In this document: positions 1 through 9,097 of the stretch, one piece after another | Layout of the letters: each line of letters begins with the position of its first letter | How positions within the stretch are numbered: position 1 is the stretch's first letter | Origin: Micromonospora luteifusca | GTDB lineage: Bacteria; Actinomycetota; Actinomycetes; Mycobacteriales; Micromonosporaceae | Reading direction: 5' to 3' | NCBI RefSeq assembly: GCF_016907275.1 | Contig: NZ_JAFBBP010000001.1 | Location: 2,222,001-2,286,000 of the forward strand | DNA length: 64,000 nucleotides | Translations under genes and position numbers: made by a program | The notes under the pieces: model-generated | What the model saw: only the letters and a program-made list of their open reading frames with translations | The model's database searches: none | Told to the model about the DNA's origin: nothing

Positions 1-1352
1 ACCGGGATGTGCTCGGGGGCCGCGCCCGGCATCCGGGCCGCACCACGCCAGGCGGCGAGCACACTGTCGGCGATCCAGTCCGCCTCGTCGGCGTACGTCG
101 TCAGCATCGCGCAGTGCACCGTGCCGCCCGCGGCCCCGCCGGGGCTGCGATGCGGGATCGGGTCCCGGACGGTCAGCGCGGAGCGCAGCTCCGGCACCCG
201 GGCACCCGCCGCGCGCAACGGCGTCGACAGCGCGTTCGCCACCCGCAGGATCTCCGGGCGGTTGCGCCAGCTCGTGGTGAGGCCCAGCGCCCGGGCCGGC
301 TGACCGTCGGCGCGGGCGAACTCGGTGGGGAACCGGTCCAGTGTGCCGGCGCTGGCACCCCGCCAACCGTAGATCGACTGGCACGGGTCACCCACCGCGG
401 TCACCGGGTGCCCGCCGCCGAACAACGCGTTGAGCAGCACCACCTGGGCGTGGCTGGTGTCCTGGTACTCGTCGAGCAACACCACCCGGAAACGATCCCG
501 TTCGATCTCGCCGACCGCCGGGTGATCCCGGGCCACCCGAGCCGCCCGCGCGAGCTGGTCGGCGAAGTCCATCGCCTCGAAGTCCTGCTTGCGCCGGGCA
601 TACGCCCGCACCAGCGGCAGCAGTCGCAGCCGGGTCTGCTGCAGGGCGAGCGCCTTGCGCACGTCGGCGTACACCCGGCCCGGCCGGGACTGCACCTCGG
701 CGAAGAACCGACCGGTCCAGGCTGCCAACTGGTCCGGCGCGACCAGGTGCTCGTCCAGCTCCCCGGCGAGCGCCAGCACCGCGTCGGTGATGGTGCTCGG
801 CATCCGGTCCACCTCGGACATGTCGCCGTCGTAGTTGCGCACCAGCAGGTCGACCAACTGCCACCGGGACGCCTCGGTGAGCAGCCGGGTGGACGGCTCG
901 TAGCCGGCCCGCAGCCCGTGCTCGGAGACGATCCGCCCCGCGTACGAGTGGTACGTGGAGACGGTGGGCTCACCGGCGAGCGGATCGTCCAGCGGGTCAC
1001 GACCCTGCCGGCCAACTCTGCGGATCAGCTGATCGAGTCGGGTGCGGACCCGGTGGGCCAGCTCGCCGGCCGCCTTACGGGTGAAGGTCAGCCCGAGGAT
1101 CTGCTCTGGGCGCACGTACGAGTTGGCCACCAGCCAGACCACCCGCGCGGCCATCGTCTCGGTTTTGCCCGAGCCGGCCCCCGCGACGACCAGCAGCGGC
1201 TCCACCGGGGCGGCGATGATCGCGGCCTGCTCCCGGGTGGGTGCCGGCAACCGCAGCAGCTTGGCCAGCTCCACCGGCGTGTACCGGGGGCCGGAGTCCG
1301 CCAGCCGCGGCGCCGGCGCGGGACCGGTGCCGAACAGGGTGGGCTGGCTCAT
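1..1352 (-). CDS. adnB: AdnB-like UvrD-family helicase subunit (N-terminal part only)
   Basis: This is a superfamily 1 (UvrD/RecB-type) DNA helicase, cut by the left window edge, so only about 450 N-terminal residues are present. Visible in order are a Q-motif region near residue 39, Walker A AGAGSGKT at about 55-62, motif Ia GLTFTRKAAGEL near 85, Walker B DEYQDT, motif III GDPCQSIYGWRG and motif IV TSWRN. The ATG overlaps the stop of the upstream gene as ATGA. Two adjacent, translationally coupled UvrD-like genes, the first with a C-terminal nuclease, is the layout of the mycobacterial AdnAB double-strand-break resection motor. AdnB would be the second subunit. The C-terminal nuclease domain expected for AdnB lies outside the window and cannot be checked. 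Confidence 0.88.
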   Translation of the reverse strand, partial: MSQPTLFGTGPAPAPRLADSGPRYTPVELAKLLRLPAPTREQAAIIAAPVEPLLVVAGAGSGKTETMAARVVWLVANSYVRPEQILGLTFTRKAAGELAHRVRTRLDQLIRRVGRQGRDPLDDPLAGEPTVSTYHSYAGRIVSEHGLRAGYEPSTRLLTEASRWQLVDLLVRNYDGDMSEVDRMPSTITDAVLALAGELDEHLVAPDQLAAWTGRFFAEVQSRPGRVYADVRKALALQQTRLRLLPLVRAYARRKQDFEAMDFADQLARAARVARDHPAVGEIERDRFRVVLLDEYQDTSHAQVVLLNALFGGGHPVTAVGDPCQSIYGWRGASAGTLDRFPTEFARADGQPARALGLTTSWRNRPEILRVANALSTPLRAAGARVPELRSALTVRDPIPHRSPGGAAGGTVHCAMLTTYADEADWIADSVLAAWRGAARMPGAAPEHIP

Positions 1353-4300
1353 GGGTTCTCCGGACGTCGGACGGTCGGCGGCTCGACCACCTGGCGCCCC
1401 TGCCCGGAGACCGGGCAGCTGGTGCGTACCGGGCAGACCCGGCACTTCGAGTTGGCCACCGCGGCGAACGTGGCGGCTGCCATCGTATCGGCGGTGCGCC
1501 GGACCAGCGCGGTCGCCCAACCGGCCGCGGGCCCTTCACCTGCCGCCGGCTGGTTCTGTTCCCTGGCGTCCTTGGCGGAAGTGCCGAGCTGCACCAGCGC
1601 CGCACCCCCGGACTCGTCACCGAACTCGGCGAACGCCCCCGCCTCCACCGCAGCCTGGTACGCGCCGAGCTGCGGGTGCTCGGCCAGCTCGGTGCCGGTG
1701 ACAGCTGTGGACTTGCCGGTCTTCAGGTCGATCACCACGAGCCGCCCGGCCTCGTCGACCTCCAGCCGGTCGACCCGACCGGTCAGGTCGACCGGGCGGT
1801 TCGGGTCGTCCAGGCGGACCGCGAACTCGTGCTCGATGGCGAGCAGCCGACGCGGGTTGGTGGCCAGCCAGCGCAGCAACTTGTCGACCATCGCCTCGGC
1901 TCGCTCCCGCTCCGGCCCGGCCATCCACCGGGCCGCCAGCTCGATCGCGTCGAACCGGGCGGCCACGTAGTCGAGCAGAGCGCCCCGGTCGGCGCTGGCG
2001 TCCTCGGCGAGCATCGCGGCGGCGTGGACCAGGTTGCCCACCCCCTGCGCCGTGCTGGTCGGGCCGCTGCCGCCGTGCCGTTCCAGCAGCCACCGCAGGC
2101 TGCACCGCAGCGCGCTCTCCATCGCCGACGGGGTGACCCGCACCGGATCCCCCTCGTCGACGAGCGGCCGGTCGTCGGAGAGCCCACGCAACCCCCACCA
2201 GTCGTCGGGGTGTGCACCGGAAACCCCGGCGGCGGCGAGCCGGGCCAGCTCGGCCGCCGCGGCGCGCCGCCGGCCCGCCGGGGCGGCCGGGTCGGTGATG
2301 GCGGTACGCAGCTCGGCCACCAGCGCCGGCAGTGTGAGCGCCCGGGGTGGGCGGGTCACCGGCAGCGCCCCGGGACGGTCCGGCTCGTCGTCGCCCCCGG
2401 TCGCGCCGTTGGCCCCGCTGCTGGCCGCGCCGCCGGTCGGGCCGCCGGTCGGGCCGTTGGTCGCGCTGTCGCCGGAGGTCGGGGCGCTCGGTGGGCTACC
2501 GCCGTGATCCCCCGTCTGCGGGCCGGTACGTGGACCCGGCGGCGCGGTCGGGTCGACCGGCCCGGCACCGCTCGGCGGTGTGGGCGGCGTGGTGGGGACC
2601 AGCTCGTGCAGGAACCGGCTCGGCTGTTCCTCGTGGTCGTCACCGCCGACGGCGGCCGATGCCACGGCACTGACGAGCAGCCGGTGCCGGGCCCGGCTGA
2701 TGGCGACGTGGAAGAGTCGGCGTTCCTCGTCCAGCAACGCCGACGTCTGGCCCACCACGTTCGCCGCGGCAGCACCGTCGACAGACCGGCCGGCCAGCAC
2801 GTCGACCAGCCGCTCGGAGCCGAGCAGACTGCCACGCAGCCGCAGGTCCGGCCAGATGCCCTCCTGCACGCCGGCCACCGCGACCAGGTCCCATTCCAGG
2901 CCCTTCGCGGCGTGCGCGGTGAGCAGCCGTACCGCCGCGCCCCGGTCGGCCGTCGGCGCGATGGTGTCGGCCGGCAGGTCCTGGGCGAGCACATGGTCGA
3001 GGAAGACCTCGGTGCGGGCACCGGGCAGCCGGTCGGTGAACCGGGCCGCCGCGTCGAAGAGCACCAGCACGGCGTCCAGGTCACGGTCGGCCGCCTCGGC
3101 CCGTCGCCTCCGGGCCAGGTCCCCCTCGCCGGCCGCCGGGCGCCCCTGGTTGATCGCGCCCGCCCAACGCTCGGCGAGACCACTGGCGTGCCAGACCGCC
3201 CAGAGCACGTCCTCGGCGGTCGACCCCGGCCGGGCGGCGGCTTCGCGAGCGATGGCCAGCAGCCCGGCCACCGCCTGCGCCGGCTCCGCCCACCGCCGGT
3301 CGATGCCGGCCAGCTCCTCCGGATCGAGTAACGCCTCGACGATCAGCTCCCCGGAGGGACGTCGGTCACCGCCGGCCAGCGCGAGCGCACGCAGGCCCTG
3401 GCGCAGCCGCCGCTCGGCCAGCGGGTCGGCGCCGCCGAGCGGCGAGTGCAGCAGCGCGACCGCCGCCTCCTCGTCGAGCCGCTCCGGCTCCAGCGCGCAG
3501 CGCAGCAGGAGCAGCAGCGGTGCGACCGCCGGTTGCAGGTGCAGGGGCAGATCCTCCCCGTGCACCACGGTGGGTACGCCGGCAGCGTGCAGTGCCCGTC
3601 GCAGGGTGGGCAGTTGCAACGCGGTGGACCGCACCAGCACCGCCATCCGCGACCAGGGCACGCCGTCGAGCAGATGGGCCGAGCGCAGCGCGTGGGCCAG
3701 CCAGGCGGCCTCGCTGGTCGCCGAGCGGAACGTGTGCACCTCGACCACCCCGGGTGGCGCGTCCGGCAGCGGGTGCAGCCGGCGGTGCGCTGCCGGGCCA
3801 CGCAGCCGGCGACCCAGCCGGGCGATCGCGGCGAGCAGACCCGGCCCGGCCCGGTACGACGTGGTCAGCAGCACCTGCGCGGCCGGCGCTCCGGAGGCGG
3901 TCCGGAAGCGGTGCGGGAACGCGGTCACCCCGGCCGGGTCGGCGCCCCGGAAGGCGTACGTGGAGGAATCCGGATCGGCGAACGCGACAAGCGGCTTGCC
4001 TCCGCCTGCGATCACCGAGAGCAGCTCCAGCTGGGCGGGGTCGGTGTCGGCCAACTCGTCGAGGTACACGTGGGCGAGCCGGCGACGCTCGGCGGTCAGC
4101 AACTCCTCGTCGTCGCGCAGCAGACCGGTGGCCGCCCGGACCAGCTCGGCCGGGTCGTACGCGATGGAGCCCCGGTTGCTGACGTCGCGCAGCGCGAGCA
4201 CGGCGACGTACTCCCGCAGGAAGCGGGCGGCGGCCGGCCAGTCGGCGCGGCCGAGCTTCTCGCCCAGCCGGGCCAGGTCGACCGGGCCTACGCCGCGCTC

Positions 4301-4981
4301 GGCGGCGCGCATCAGCAGGTCGCGCAGCTGACCGGCGAAGGCCCGGGTCCGGAGGGCGGGGCGCAGGTCGGTCGGCCAGCCGACCGGGTCGTCCTCGGGC
4401 TCCTCGCCCACCACGTCCAGCAGCTCGCGGATGATCAGATCCTGCTCGGGGCCGGTGAGCAGCCGGGGCGAAGGCTCGCCTCGTTCGGCGGCGGCGCGGC
4501 GGAGCAACCCGAAGGCGTACGCCGGGAAGGTGCGCACCAGCGGCTCGCGGAGCACCCGGTGGCCGTCCCGGGTGACGCGGGCCTCGATGCGCTGGCGTAG
4601 CGCGGTGGCGCCTCGACGGCCGAAGGTCAGCACCAGGATCCGTTCGGGGTCGACCCCCTCGGCCACCCGGGCGGCGACCGCCTCGACCAGCGTGCTGGTC
4701 TTGCCGGTGCCCGGGCCGCCGAGCACGAGCATCGGCCCGTCGGTGTGCCCGACCACCTCCGCCTGCACGGCGTCGACCCGCAGGCCCGTCCCGTCGGTAG
4801 GCAGGACAGCACCCACGGACGCGCCACCACCGACGACCGCGCCACCACCGACGACCGCGCCACCACCGACGACCGCGCCGTGACCGACGGCCGCGGTGCC
4901 CTTGTCGGCCACGGTGCCATCGCCCGGCCCGCCCCCCGGCGCCGACCCCCCGGACCGCCGCACCAACCGGTACGCCTGCAT
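1349..4981 (-). CDS. adnA: AdnA-like helicase-nuclease subunit
   Basis: A 1210-residue UvrD-like ATPase with a C-terminal PD-(D/E)XK nuclease, the first gene of an adnA-adnB pair that resects DNA ends for recombination. Walker A GGPGTGKT is at about 88-95. Motif II reads DELADT rather than the DExQD-type box of the neighbour, suggesting a weaker motor. The nuclease core VIDLKTGK and a Cys set (one in SALRCSLRW, three in SKCRVCPVRTSC) match the iron-sulfur-stapled nuclease fold of AddB-type proteins. The start MQAYRLVRR was chosen because this opening looks typical of actinobacterial homologues as I remember them. It is followed by a roughly 50-residue Gly/Ala/Val linker with GAVVGG repeats that is not part of the family core. 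Confidence 0.88.
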   Translation of the reverse strand: MQAYRLVRRSGGSAPGGGPGDGTVADKGTAAVGHGAVVGGGAVVGGGAVVGGGASVGAVLPTDGTGLRVDAVQAEVVGHTDGPMLVLGGPGTGKTSTLVEAVAARVAEGVDPERILVLTFGRRGATALRQRIEARVTRDGHRVLREPLVRTFPAYAFGLLRRAAAERGEPSPRLLTGPEQDLIIRELLDVVGEEPEDDPVGWPTDLRPALRTRAFAGQLRDLLMRAAERGVGPVDLARLGEKLGRADWPAAARFLREYVAVLALRDVSNRGSIAYDPAELVRAATGLLRDDEELLTAERRRLAHVYLDELADTDPAQLELLSVIAGGGKPLVAFADPDSSTYAFRGADPAGVTAFPHRFRTASGAPAAQVLLTTSYRAGPGLLAAIARLGRRLRGPAAHRRLHPLPDAPPGVVEVHTFRSATSEAAWLAHALRSAHLLDGVPWSRMAVLVRSTALQLPTLRRALHAAGVPTVVHGEDLPLHLQPAVAPLLLLLRCALEPERLDEEAAVALLHSPLGGADPLAERRLRQGLRALALAGGDRRPSGELIVEALLDPEELAGIDRRWAEPAQAVAGLLAIAREAAARPGSTAEDVLWAVWHASGLAERWAGAINQGRPAAGEGDLARRRRAEAADRDLDAVLVLFDAAARFTDRLPGARTEVFLDHVLAQDLPADTIAPTADRGAAVRLLTAHAAKGLEWDLVAVAGVQEGIWPDLRLRGSLLGSERLVDVLAGRSVDGAAAANVVGQTSALLDEERRLFHVAISRARHRLLVSAVASAAVGGDDHEEQPSRFLHELVPTTPPTPPSGAGPVDPTAPPGPRTGPQTGDHGGSPPSAPTSGDSATNGPTGGPTGGAASSGANGATGGDDEPDRPGALPVTRPPRALTLPALVAELRTAITDPAAPAGRRRAAAAELARLAAAGVSGAHPDDWWGLRGLSDDRPLVDEGDPVRVTPSAMESALRCSLRWLLERHGGSGPTSTAQGVGNLVHAAAMLAEDASADRGALLDYVAARFDAIELAARWMAGPERERAEAMVDKLLRWLATNPRRLLAIEHEFAVRLDDPNRPVDLTGRVDRLEVDEAGRLVVIDLKTGKSTAVTGTELAEHPQLGAYQAAVEAGAFAEFGDESGGAALVQLGTSAKDAREQNQPAAGEGPAAGWATALVRRTADTMAAATFAAVANSKCRVCPVRTSCPVSGQGRQVVEPPTVRRPENP
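4821..4874 (-). repeat. 18-bp tandem repeat inside adnA
   Basis: Three exact 18-bp units start at 4821, 4839 and 4857, with a partial fourth after 4875. They encode a GAVVGG hexapeptide repeat in the N-terminal linker of the AdnA-like protein. The period is a multiple of three, so gain or loss of units keeps the frame. Confidence 0.9.
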
Positions 4982-5077
4982 CAGCTCATCCCATCACGCC
5001 CATACGACACCAACCCACCCCCGCCAACCCCAACCCACTCCCCCAACCCACTCCCCCAACCCCACCCCATCCACCTC

Positions 5078-5140
5078 CGTCGATCATGGAGTTAGCGTCA
5101 CGACACGCCGACAGCGGTGACGCTAACTTCATGATCGACG
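5078..5140. repeat. Family A palindrome, copy 1
   Basis: Inverted repeat with 24-bp arms (5078-5101 and 5117-5140, one mismatch) around a 15-nt loop. The arm core is GATCATGgAGTTAGCGTCAC and the loop carries GACACGCCGAC. It lies between the LOG gene ending at 5203 and the adnA start at 4981, both on the minus strand. A C-rich tract precedes it (about 5010-5077) and a G-rich tract follows (about 5146-5206). It could act as a terminator-like hairpin, but copies elsewhere with the same loop point to a dispersed repeat. The 221-base gap between the two genes holds nothing else I can name. Confidence 0.85.
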
Positions 5141-5156
5141 GGCTGAAGGGGGCCCG

Positions 5157-5206
5157 GCGGGCCCGGGAGGCCCGGAGGGGTGGGGGTGGGGGTGGGGGTG
5201 GGTCAG
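5157..5206 (+). other. G-run tract with G-quadruplex potential
   Basis: The plus strand has repeated runs of four or five G separated by single T bases around 5175-5205, right next to the 3' end of the LOG gene and right of the family A palindrome. The pattern satisfies the usual GGG-N1-7 quadruplex rule several times. No function is claimed. Confidence 0.6.
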
Positions 5207-5748
5207 GTTAGGTGGGACTCCAGGGCGTCCAGGGCCTTGGGGACCGAGGGTGCCACCGTCAGGAGGCTGCGGCCGGCGGGCTTGAGGAAGCGTTGGTCGG
5301 CCAGCTTGTCGAGCCAGTCCAAGAGTGGGCGGTAGAACCCGTCGGTGTCGATCAGCACCATCGGCTTGGAGTGCAGGGCGAGGGTGGCGGTGGTCCAGAC
5401 CTCGAACAACTCGTCCAGGGTGCCCAGCCCGCCGGGCAGAGTGAGGAACGCATCCGACTTGTCGATCATGAGGGTCTTGCGGTTGGCCATCGAGTCGGTC
5501 ACCAGCAGCTCATCCGAGGCCAGGTCGGCGACCTCCAGATCGACCAGCGACTGTGGGATCACCCCCAGGGTCCGCCCGCCGGCGGATCGGGCGCCGTCCG
5601 CCAGCGCGCCCATCATGCCGACGCAGCCACCACCGCTGACCAGCGTGTGCCCGCGCCGGGCCAGCTCCGCACCGGTCTCAGCGGCCAGGTCCAACCAGCG
5701 CTGATCGAGGGTACGGGAGGAGGCGCAGAAGACGCAGATCGCCGCCAT
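5203..5748 (-). CDS. LOG-family Rossmann-fold protein (short form)
   Basis: A 181-residue TIGR00730/LOG-family protein. The family includes cytokinin-activating phosphoribohydrolases that release the base from nucleoside 5'-monophosphates; bacterial paralogues often have unknown nucleotide substrates. The sequence shows the N-terminal ICVFCASS strand-loop, the glycine-rich LVSGGGCVGMMG phosphate loop near residue 40, the AxRK-like SMANRKTLMI and the signature LPGGLGTLDELFE near residue 105. Its ATG overlaps the stop of the upstream LOG paralogue by one base (TGATG), so the two are co-translated. Substrate is not predictable from sequence. Confidence 0.9.
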   Translation of the reverse strand: MAAICVFCASSRTLDQRWLDLAAETGAELARRGHTLVSGGGCVGMMGALADGARSAGGRTLGVIPQSLVDLEVADLASDELLVTDSMANRKTLMIDKSDAFLTLPGGLGTLDELFEVWTTATLALHSKPMVLIDTDGFYRPLLDWLDKLADQRFLKPAGRSLLTVAPSVPKALDALESHLT

Positions 5749-6611
5749 CAGCTGTCCCTCGGCTGGTCGGCGGCCTGTTCGGCGGCGGCCTGCTGGTCAG
5801 CGCCGGTACGGGCGACGGCCTCGTCGCGGACCGCCTCCTGCTCGACGGAGAGCGCGGCCTCGGCCTCGACGATGTACCGGACCGCTGCGTTGACGTCGTC
5901 GGTCAGGCAGATCAGCTCCAGGTCGACCGGCCCGATCTTGCCGTCGACGGCCATCGTGTCGCGCATCCAGTCGAGCAGGCCCTGCCAGTAGGCGACCCCC
6001 ATGAGCACCACCGGGAACCGGGTGACCTTGCCGGTCTGCACCAGGGTGAGCGCCTCGAACAGCTCGTCCATGGTGCCGAACCCACCGGGCAGCACGACGA
6101 ACGCCTGGGCGTACTTGACGAACATCGTCTTGCGGGCGAAGAAGTAGCGGAAGTCGATGGCCAGGTCGACCCACTCGTTGATGCCCTGCTCGAACGGAAG
6201 CTCGATGCCGAGCCCGACGGAGAGCCCGCCCGCCTCACTGGCGCCACGGTTGGCGGCCTCCATCACTCCCGGCCCACCCCCGGTGATCACCGCGTAACCG
6301 GCCCGAGCCAATGCACCGCCCACCTGCTCGGCCAGCCGGCACTCCGCGCTGTCCGGTCCGCTGCGTGCGGAACCGAACACGCTGACCGCTGGCGGCAGGT
6401 CGGCGAGGGTGTCGAAACCTTCGACGAACTCGGAGAGGATGCGCAGCGCGCGCCAGGCGTCCCTGGTCTTCCAGTCGTCCCGCCCGCGCGAATCCAGCAA
6501 CCGCTGGTCGGCGGTGCTGCTCGGAATCGCCCCTCTGCGCAGCGTTACCGCGCCCCGGTGCCGCTCCCGTCCCGCACCGCGACCGGCCTCCCGCCCGTTG
6601 CTCTGGCTCAT
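5748..6611 (-). CDS. LOG-family Rossmann-fold protein (long form)
   Basis: A second TIGR00730-family protein of about 287 residues, upstream of and coupled to the short LOG gene. It contains VSVFGSAR, the phosphate loop VITGGGPGVMEAANRGA, FARKTMFVKYAQ and the signature LPGGFGTMDELFEAL. N- and C-terminal tails are hydrophilic and Ala/Glu/Gln-rich. The start at 6611 (MSQSNG) was chosen over a GTG 24 bases upstream, because the extra residues have no family support. A clear Shine-Dalgarno is lacking at either start. The tandem long/short arrangement suggests the proteins act on related nucleotides or form a mixed complex, which is inference. Confidence 0.88.
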   Translation of the reverse strand: MSQSNGREAGRGAGRERHRGAVTLRRGAIPSSTADQRLLDSRGRDDWKTRDAWRALRILSEFVEGFDTLADLPPAVSVFGSARSGPDSAECRLAEQVGGALARAGYAVITGGGPGVMEAANRGASEAGGLSVGLGIELPFEQGINEWVDLAIDFRYFFARKTMFVKYAQAFVVLPGGFGTMDELFEALTLVQTGKVTRFPVVLMGVAYWQGLLDWMRDTMAVDGKIGPVDLELICLTDDVNAAVRYIVEAEAALSVEQEAVRDEAVARTGADQQAAAEQAADQPRDS

Positions 6612-6720
6612 GGAGCAACCGTAGTGGAGTGACACCTGCCGGGTGCGCGGGGCGCGGACGCCGAGAAATTGTTCGGGATCATGGGCAACTATTCGACTCC
6701 CCCGTACGTCTTACTATTCA

Positions 6721-6733
6721 CATACCGGGTATG
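6721..6733 (+). promoter_or_regulatory. Palindrome CATACCGGGTATG upstream of small protein gene
   Basis: A 13-bp perfect palindrome 33 bases before the GTG at 6766. The same sequence, read toward its gene, occurs 62 bases before the subtilase start (12551-12563). Preceding bases are also alike (TATT then two bases). This is probably an operator or promoter element shared by the two genes; the regulator is not identified. Confidence 0.5.
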
Positions 6734-6765
6734 CCCGGCCGCGCGCCTTCGGGGGAGGAGACAGC

Positions 6766-6933
6766 GTGATCAGCAACAACGAGATGATCCGGATCCGTCG
6801 CCAGATGCAGCGACGGATCCGAGACGTGGTGGCCGAACGCCGCCGCACCCGTCAACAAGATCCAGCCCCCCTCACCTCCACCCCCTCCGGAGCTGATCAA
6901 GAGGTTTGCGTCGCCGACAACGGGCCAGGCTGA
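6766..6933 (+). CDS. Small basic protein, unknown function
   Basis: A 55-residue protein starting at a GTG behind a strong GGGGAGGAG Shine-Dalgarno (6751-6760) with proper spacing. The first about 32 residues (MISNNEMIRIRRQMQRR...) are rich in Arg and Met and look helical. The remaining residues are read from the C-rich tract and left half of a family A palindrome, so the original gene end may have been altered by insertion of that repeat. I do not recognise a domain. The strong ribosome site and the palindromic promoter element upstream make it a plausible real gene. Confidence 0.6.
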   Translation: MISNNEMIRIRRQMQRRIRDVVAERRRTRQQDPAPLTSTPSGADQEVCVADNGPG

Positions 6934-6950
6934 CGCAAACCTCTTGATCA
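6894..6950. repeat. Family A palindrome, copy 2
   Basis: Perfect 19-bp arms (6894-6912 and 6932-6950; TGATCAAGAGGTTTGCGTC) around a 19-nt loop. The C-rich tract 6863-6890 precedes it and a G-rich stretch follows at 6961-6976. It lies between the 3' ends of the small protein gene and dapE and overlaps the last codons of the former. The loop (GCCGACAACGGG...) is less like the loops of the other three copies. Confidence 0.8.
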
Positions 6951-6975
6951 TCCGCGCGAACCGGGGTGGGCGGGG

Positions 6976-8049
6976 TCAGGCTGGGGCTAGCCAGCGGTGC
7001 AGGGTTGCCGCGCCGTCGCGGATCTTGCTGATCTCGACGTGCTCGTCCTTGTGGTGGGCGAGGTTGGGGTCGCCCGGGCCGAAGTTCAGCGCGGGGATAC
7101 CCATCGCCGCGAACCGCGCCACGTCCGTCCAACCCAGCTTGCCGATCGGCGCCGCACCCACCGCGGCCAGGAACTCCCTCGCCGGAGCCGCGTCGAGCCC
7201 GGGGGCCGCACCGGCCGCCGCGTCGGTCACCGTCACCTCGAAGCCGGCGAACACCTCCCGCAGGTGTACCTCCGCCGCCGCCGGGTCACGATCCGGCGCG
7301 TACCGGTAGTTGACCTCGATCTCGCAGCGATCGGGGATCACGTTGCCGGCGACACCACCGTTGATCCCTACCGCGTTCATGCCCTCGCGGAAGTCACACC
7401 CCTCGATCGTGACCCGACGAGCCTCGTACGTCTGGAGACGCCGCAGCACCTCACCGGCCGCGTGGATGGCGTTCACCCCGTGCCAGGAGCGCGCCGCGTG
7501 CGCCCGCTCACCCGTCGTCGTCACGATCGCCCGCATGGTGCCCTGGCAGCCCGCCTCGACGATGCCGTACGTCGGCTCCAGCAGCACCGCGAAGTCCGCC
7601 TCCAGCCACTCCGGAAACGCCTGGGCGACGAGGTTGAGTCCGTTGTACCGCGACTCGATCTCCTCGGCCTCGTAGAAGAAGTACGTCACGTCGTAGCGCG
7701 GGTCGGGCAGCGTCACCGCCAGGTGCAGCGCGTACGCGGTGCCGGACTTCATGTCGGACGTGCCGCAGCCGTACATGAGGTCGCCACGCATGGTCGACGG
7801 AAAGTTGTTGTTCAACGGCACCGTGTCGAGGTGCCCGGCAAGCACGACACGCTGCGACCGACCGAGGTCGGTGCGGGCCATCACGGTGTTGCCGTGCCGG
7901 TGGGTGGTCAGGTGCGGTACGCCCCGCAGCACCTCTTCGACACAGTCGGCGATCGCCTTCTCGTTGAGGGACACGGACTCTATGTCGACCAGAGCGCGGG
8001 TCAGCTGCACCGGATCGGCGAGGACCTCGGGGGTCAGCGGGTTCTCCAT
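6976..8049 (-). CDS. dapE: Succinyl-diaminopimelate desuccinylase
   Basis: A 357-residue M20-family metallopeptidase that hydrolyses N-succinyl-LL-diaminopimelate to LL-diaminopimelate and succinate in lysine and peptidoglycan-precursor synthesis. Metal-site motifs are visible: LAGHLDTVP near residue 78, [10 protein letters not shown], the acidic EAEEIES and the C-terminal region ending HHKDEHVEI. Length and order match actinobacterial DapE. The ATG at 8049 was chosen because the family opening ([20 protein letters not shown]) begins there; further upstream is dapD sequence on the other strand. It is divergent from dapD with a 78-base shared promoter region, consistent with joint control of the pathway. 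Confidence 0.95.
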   Translation of the reverse strand: MENPLTPEVLADPVQLTRALVDIESVSLNEKAIADCVEEVLRGVPHLTTHRHGNTVMARTDLGRSQRVVLAGHLDTVPLNNNFPSTMRGDLMYGCGTSDMKSGTAYALHLAVTLPDPRYDVTYFFYEAEEIESRYNGLNLVAQAFPEWLEADFAVLLEPTYGIVEAGCQGTMRAIVTTTGERAHAARSWHGVNAIHAAGEVLRRLQTYEARRVTIEGCDFREGMNAVGINGGVAGNVIPDRCEIEVNYRYAPDRDPAAAEVHLREVFAGFEVTVTDAAAGAAPGLDAAPAREFLAAVGAAPIGKLGWTDVARFAAMGIPALNFGPGDPNLAHHKDEHVEISKIRDGAATLHRWLAPA

Positions 8050-8127
8050 GGTTCGCACGGTACCTTCAGGTCTGTCAGCGCGAGGAGTGAGCCGAGGCCA
8101 GCCCGGCTGCGACCGAGAGGTGTAACA

Positions 8128-9087
8128 GTGACGTCCGCAGATTCCGCCTGGGGCATCGGCCTGGCCACGGTCACCGCCGACGAGCAGGTGCTCGACACCT
8201 GGTACCCGACCGGCAAGCTGGGCCTGGGCGAGCTGCCGCTGGTCGCCGGCGAGGACAAGTCGGACGTGCTCGACCTGCCGCCGGCCGCACTCGGGGACCG
8301 GTCCCTGCCCGGTCTGCGTACCGTCCAGGTGGTCACCGTGATCGGCTCGCTGGACGACCCGATCAAGGACGCCCCCGACGCGTACCTCCGGTTGCACCTG
8401 CTCTCCCACCGCCTGGTCCAACCCAACCAGCTCAACCTCGACGGCATCTTCGGCAAGCTGGCCAACGTGGCCTGGACGTCCGCCGGGCCGTGCCCCCCGG
8501 AGCGGGTGGACGAGCTGCGGGTGATCGAGCGGGCAGCCGGCCGCCACCTGGCGGTGTACGGGGTGGACAAGTTCCCCCGGATGACCGACTACGTGGTGCC
8601 CGCCGGAGTGCGGATCGCCGACGCCGACCGGGTCCGCCTGGGCGCGCACCTGGCCGCCGGCACCACCGTGATGCACGAGGGCTTCTGCAACTTCAACGCC
8701 GGCACGCTCGGCACCTCCATGGTCGAGGGGCGGATCGTGCAGGGCGTGGTGGTCGGCGACGGCTCCGACGTGGGCGCGGGCGCCTCGATCATGGGCACCC
8801 TCTCCGGCGGCGGCACCGACAAGGTGAGCATCGGCGAGCGGAGCCTGGTCGGCGCGAACGCCGGCATCGGCATCTCGCTCGGTGACGACTGCGTGGTCGA
8901 GGCGGGTTGCTACGTCACGGCCGGCTCGAAGATCACCCTGCCGGACGGCCGGGTGGTCAAGGCCCGGGAGCTGTCCGGCGTCGACGGCCTGCTGTTCTGG
9001 CGCAACTCGGTGACCGGCGCGCTGGAGGCCCGGCCGCGTACCGGCCGGGGCATCGAGCTGAACGCCGCCCTGCACGCCAACGACTGA
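8128..9087 (+). CDS. dapD: Tetrahydrodipicolinate N-succinyltransferase
   Basis: A 319-residue enzyme that succinylates tetrahydrodipicolinate using succinyl-CoA, the step that opens the succinylase branch leading to meso-diaminopimelate. The C-terminal half (about 180-290) shows the hexapeptide-repeat pattern of a left-handed beta-helix (for example [20 protein letters not shown] and [20 protein letters not shown]). The N-terminal domain matches the actinobacterial DapD type. The GTG start has GAGAGG 7 bases upstream. It is divergent from dapE, and a strong hairpin follows the stop. Confidence 0.96.
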   Translation: MTSADSAWGIGLATVTADEQVLDTWYPTGKLGLGELPLVAGEDKSDVLDLPPAALGDRSLPGLRTVQVVTVIGSLDDPIKDAPDAYLRLHLLSHRLVQPNQLNLDGIFGKLANVAWTSAGPCPPERVDELRVIERAAGRHLAVYGVDKFPRMTDYVVPAGVRIADADRVRLGAHLAAGTTVMHEGFCNFNAGTLGTSMVEGRIVQGVVVGDGSDVGAGASIMGTLSGGGTDKVSIGERSLVGANAGIGISLGDDCVVEAGCYVTAGSKITLPDGRVVKARELSGVDGLLFWRNSVTGALEARPRTGRGIELNAALHAND

Positions 9088-9097
9088 CGGACCCGCC

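Noticed and set aside
5748..6635. GTG start at 6635 for the long LOG gene
   Set aside because: Adds eight residues without family support; the ATG at 6611 starts the hydrophilic leader normally.
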